Assembly: GCA_001770355.1 (NCBI GenBank)
Contig: MEQV01000208.1
Coordinates: 15,835-22,958 of the forward strand
DNA length: 7,124 nt
From: Betaproteobacteria bacterium RIFCSPLOWO2_02_FULL_62_17
GTDB lineage: Bacteria > Pseudomonadota > Gammaproteobacteria > Burkholderiales > SG8-39
Reading direction: 5' to 3'
A model generated the notes under the pieces. The model ran no database searches. It was not told where the DNA came from and worked only from the letters and a program-made list of their open reading frames with translations. Shown here one piece after another: positions 5,664 through 7,124 of the stretch. A program made the translations under genes and the position numbers. Each line of letters opens with the position of its first letter. Within the stretch, counting starts at the first letter, position 1.

Positions 5664-6527
5664 TTGAAGAATGTATTGCGCGCCGTCCCGTTGGCGCTTG
5701 CAGCGCTGTTTGCATTGCCGGCTTTCGCCGCAGACGAGGCGCCGAAAATCACCGAGGAAACGCCCTACGTCCCCTCGCCCAGGATCGTGGTCGACACCAT
5801 GCTGCGCATGGCGGACGTGCGCGCCGGCGATTTTCTGATCGATCTTGGGTCCGGCGACGGGCGCATCATCATCACCGCGGCAAAAGAGTATGACGCGCAG
5901 GGTTTCGGCGTTGATTACGATCCGCGCCTTGTCCGGCTCGCCACTGAAAATGCGCAGAAGGCCGGCGTCGCCGACCGCGCGCGCTTTATCGATCAGAACG
6001 TCTTCAAGACCGACCTGGGCCAGGCTTCGGTGGTGACGATCTACCTGCTGCCCGAATACAACGCGGTGCTCAAACCGACTTTGCTCGCGCTCAAACCGGG
6101 CACGCGCATCGTCTCGCACGACTACGGCATTGCTGACTGGGAGCCGGACGCGGCGTCCAAGGTGCAGGTCCCGGAAAAGCCCGTCGGCGTCGAAAAATCG
6201 AGCTGGATCTATTACTGGATGGTGCCAGCGCAGGTGCAGGGCCATTGGCGCTCGCGCATTCCCGCCGCCAAGAGCGCCACCGCCCTGGAGTTCAAGCTGA
6301 CGCAGCACTATCAGAAAGTCGAAGGCACCGCGAAGATCGGCGCCAGCACCGTCGCGATCGAGCGGCCCCTGTTGAAGGGCGACCTGCTTTCGTTCGACCT
6401 GTCGGACGGCAAGCAATCGCTTCACTTCGAGGGCCGCATCTCCGGCGGCCAACTCAGCGGCCAGCTGCTGTCTGGCGGCAAAAAACTCCCGTGGCGCGCA
6501 GTGCGGGTCGATGCGCCCAAGGACTAG
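5664..6527 (+). CDS. Exported class I SAM-methyltransferase-fold protein with beta-rich C-terminal domain
   Basis: The 287-residue protein begins with a signal peptide (KNVLRAVPLALAALFALPAFA, residues 2-22) and a likely signal peptidase I site, AFA before ADEAP. Residues about 33-165 carry a methyltransferase core: YVPSP (35-39), motif I FLIDLGSGDGRIIITAA (57-73), acidic Asp84 in GVDYDP, the strand VVTIYLLPEYN (123-133) and LKPGTRIVSHDY (143-154). The pattern resembles DOT1-like enzymes and the FAM173/ATPSCKMT lysine methyltransferases; this family link is from memory, not a search. Residues about 190-287 form a second part of short strands (VQGHW, LEFKLTQHYQKVEGTAKIG, LHFEGRISGGQLSGQL, PWRAVRV), probably a beta-barrel or sandwich. 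The predicted site is the periplasm, where SAM is not expected, so catalysis is doubtful and ligand binding or a structural role is possible. The TTG start is fixed by AAGGAG. Its stop is two bases from the convergent Bug gene's stop. Confidence 0.85.
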   Translation: MKNVLRAVPLALAALFALPAFAADEAPKITEETPYVPSPRIVVDTMLRMADVRAGDFLIDLGSGDGRIIITAAKEYDAQGFGVDYDPRLVRLATENAQKAGVADRARFIDQNVFKTDLGQASVVTIYLLPEYNAVLKPTLLALKPGTRIVSHDYGIADWEPDAASKVQVPEKPVGVEKSSWIYYWMVPAQVQGHWRSRIPAAKSATALEFKLTQHYQKVEGTAKIGASTVAIERPLLKGDLLSFDLSDGKQSLHFEGRISGGQLSGQLLSGGKKLPWRAVRVDAPKD

Positions 6528-6529
6528 AC

Positions 6530-7124
6530 CTACTCCGACTTCAGCCCCGCCAGCTTCACCGCGCGCCCGTAGGTCTCGAACTCGTTATTCATCAGCACGG
6601 TGAATTCCTCGGGTGTGCTGGCCGACACGCGAAAGCCAAAGTCCTCGAGCTTGGCGCGCACCTCGGGGGCGAAGATCGCCTTGACGATTTCGGCGTTCAG
6701 CCTCTGCACGATGGGCCGGGGCAGGCCCGCTGGACCGAAGAAGCCCAGGCCGCCGCCGAGCTTCTGGAAGCCGGGCATGGTCTCGGTCACGGTGGGCACA
6801 TCGGGCAGCGCCGCATTGCGCGCCGATTCCATGATGGCAATCAGCCTTACCTTGCCCGAGCGCACATGCGAGAGTACCGGGGCGAGAATGCTGAAGGTCA
6901 CCGAGATCTGCCCGCTGGCGAGGTCGGTGAGCGCCAGGGCCGCACCCTTGTAGGGGATGTGCATCATGTCCACGCCGGCGGGAATGCTTGAACAGTTCCC
7001 CGGTGAGGTGGAAGAGCGTGCCCACGCCGGCGCTGGAGTAGGTGAGCTTGCCGGGCTCGCGCTTGGCAAGGTCGATAAGATCCTTCAGGTTTTTCACCGG
7101 CAGCGCGCTGTTGACGACGATGCC
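6530..7124 (-). pseudogene. Bug-family (tripartite tricarboxylate) solute receptor, frameshifted and partial
   Basis: The minus strand encodes the C-terminal two thirds of a periplasmic Bug/TctC receptor in two frames. The first frame (7124-6981, 48 residues) reads GIVVNSALPVKNLKDLIDLA onward through KREPGKLTYSSAGVGTLFHL to GELFKHS. The second frame (6979-6530, 149 residues) reads AGVDMMHIPYKGAALALTDL, then ISVTFSILAPVLSHVRSGKV, VPTVTETMPGF, FFGPAGLPRPIVQRLN and TPEEFTVLMNNEFETYGR. Both parts fit the family and abut at 6980-6982. Removing one C from the C3 run there gives GELFKHSAGVDMMHIPYKG in one frame, with the usual spacing. Intact members are about 320 residues with a signal peptide, so roughly the first 120 residues lie off the window. 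They bind carboxylates or similar solutes, often without a nearby transporter. The shift may be a real mutation or a sequencing error; with an error this is an ordinary gene. Confidence 0.85.

Noticed and set aside
5468..5752. 95-residue N-terminal extension of the GNAT protein
   Set aside because: It spans the divergent intergenic region and the first codons of the opposite gene, and GNAT homology begins only after the ATG at 5467.
5505..6452. 315-codon minus-strand reading frame opposite the exported methyltransferase gene
   Set aside because: It lies antisense to a gene with a signal peptide and clear SAM-binding motifs, and its translation shows no recognisable motif.

Overview
This GC-rich window looks like ordinary chromosomal DNA from a betaproteobacterium, most likely Burkholderiales or a close relative. 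That assignment is an inference. It rests on a Bug-type (tripartite tricarboxylate) solute receptor, a CaiB/BaiF CoA-transferase, a CBS-domain protein with the C-terminal signature ATDILGEKP, and GC-rich codon use. I see no transposase, integrase, tRNA, rRNA, CRISPR array or phage gene.

Left part (1-1906): a CBS-domain protein that runs off the left edge and a bacteriohemerythrin lie on the minus strand. A plus-strand Ada-like protein (AraC-type DNA-binding domain fused to an O6-alkylguanine-DNA methyltransferase) diverges from the hemerythrin. The CBS leader carries a near-perfect 15-bp tandem duplication, and a small hairpin follows the hemerythrin stop.

Middle part (1900-3661): an unrecognised 219-residue minus-strand protein meets the Ada-like gene tail to tail with a 7-bp overlap. 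It is divergent from a plus-strand cytosolic class I SAM-dependent methyltransferase.

Right part (3662-7124): a GNAT acetyltransferase and a CaiB/BaiF CoA-transferase lie in the same direction on the minus strand, 63 bp apart, possibly as one unit. A plus-strand gene with a strong ribosome binding site and a TTG start diverges from the GNAT gene. It encodes an apparently exported SAM-methyltransferase-fold protein with a beta-rich C-terminal domain. A Bug-family substrate-binding protein enters from the right edge on the minus strand and carries a clear +1 frameshift, best explained by one extra C in a C3 run.

The genes do not form one pathway. They read as short independent units: signalling and oxygen or iron binding, DNA alkylation repair, small-molecule methylation, acyl-CoA and organic-acid metabolism, and an envelope protein. 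The most unusual items are the exported methyltransferase-like protein, the frameshifted Bug gene, the Ada variant without its N-terminal sensor domain, and the repeat upstream of the CBS gene. I found no convincing new multi-gene system.
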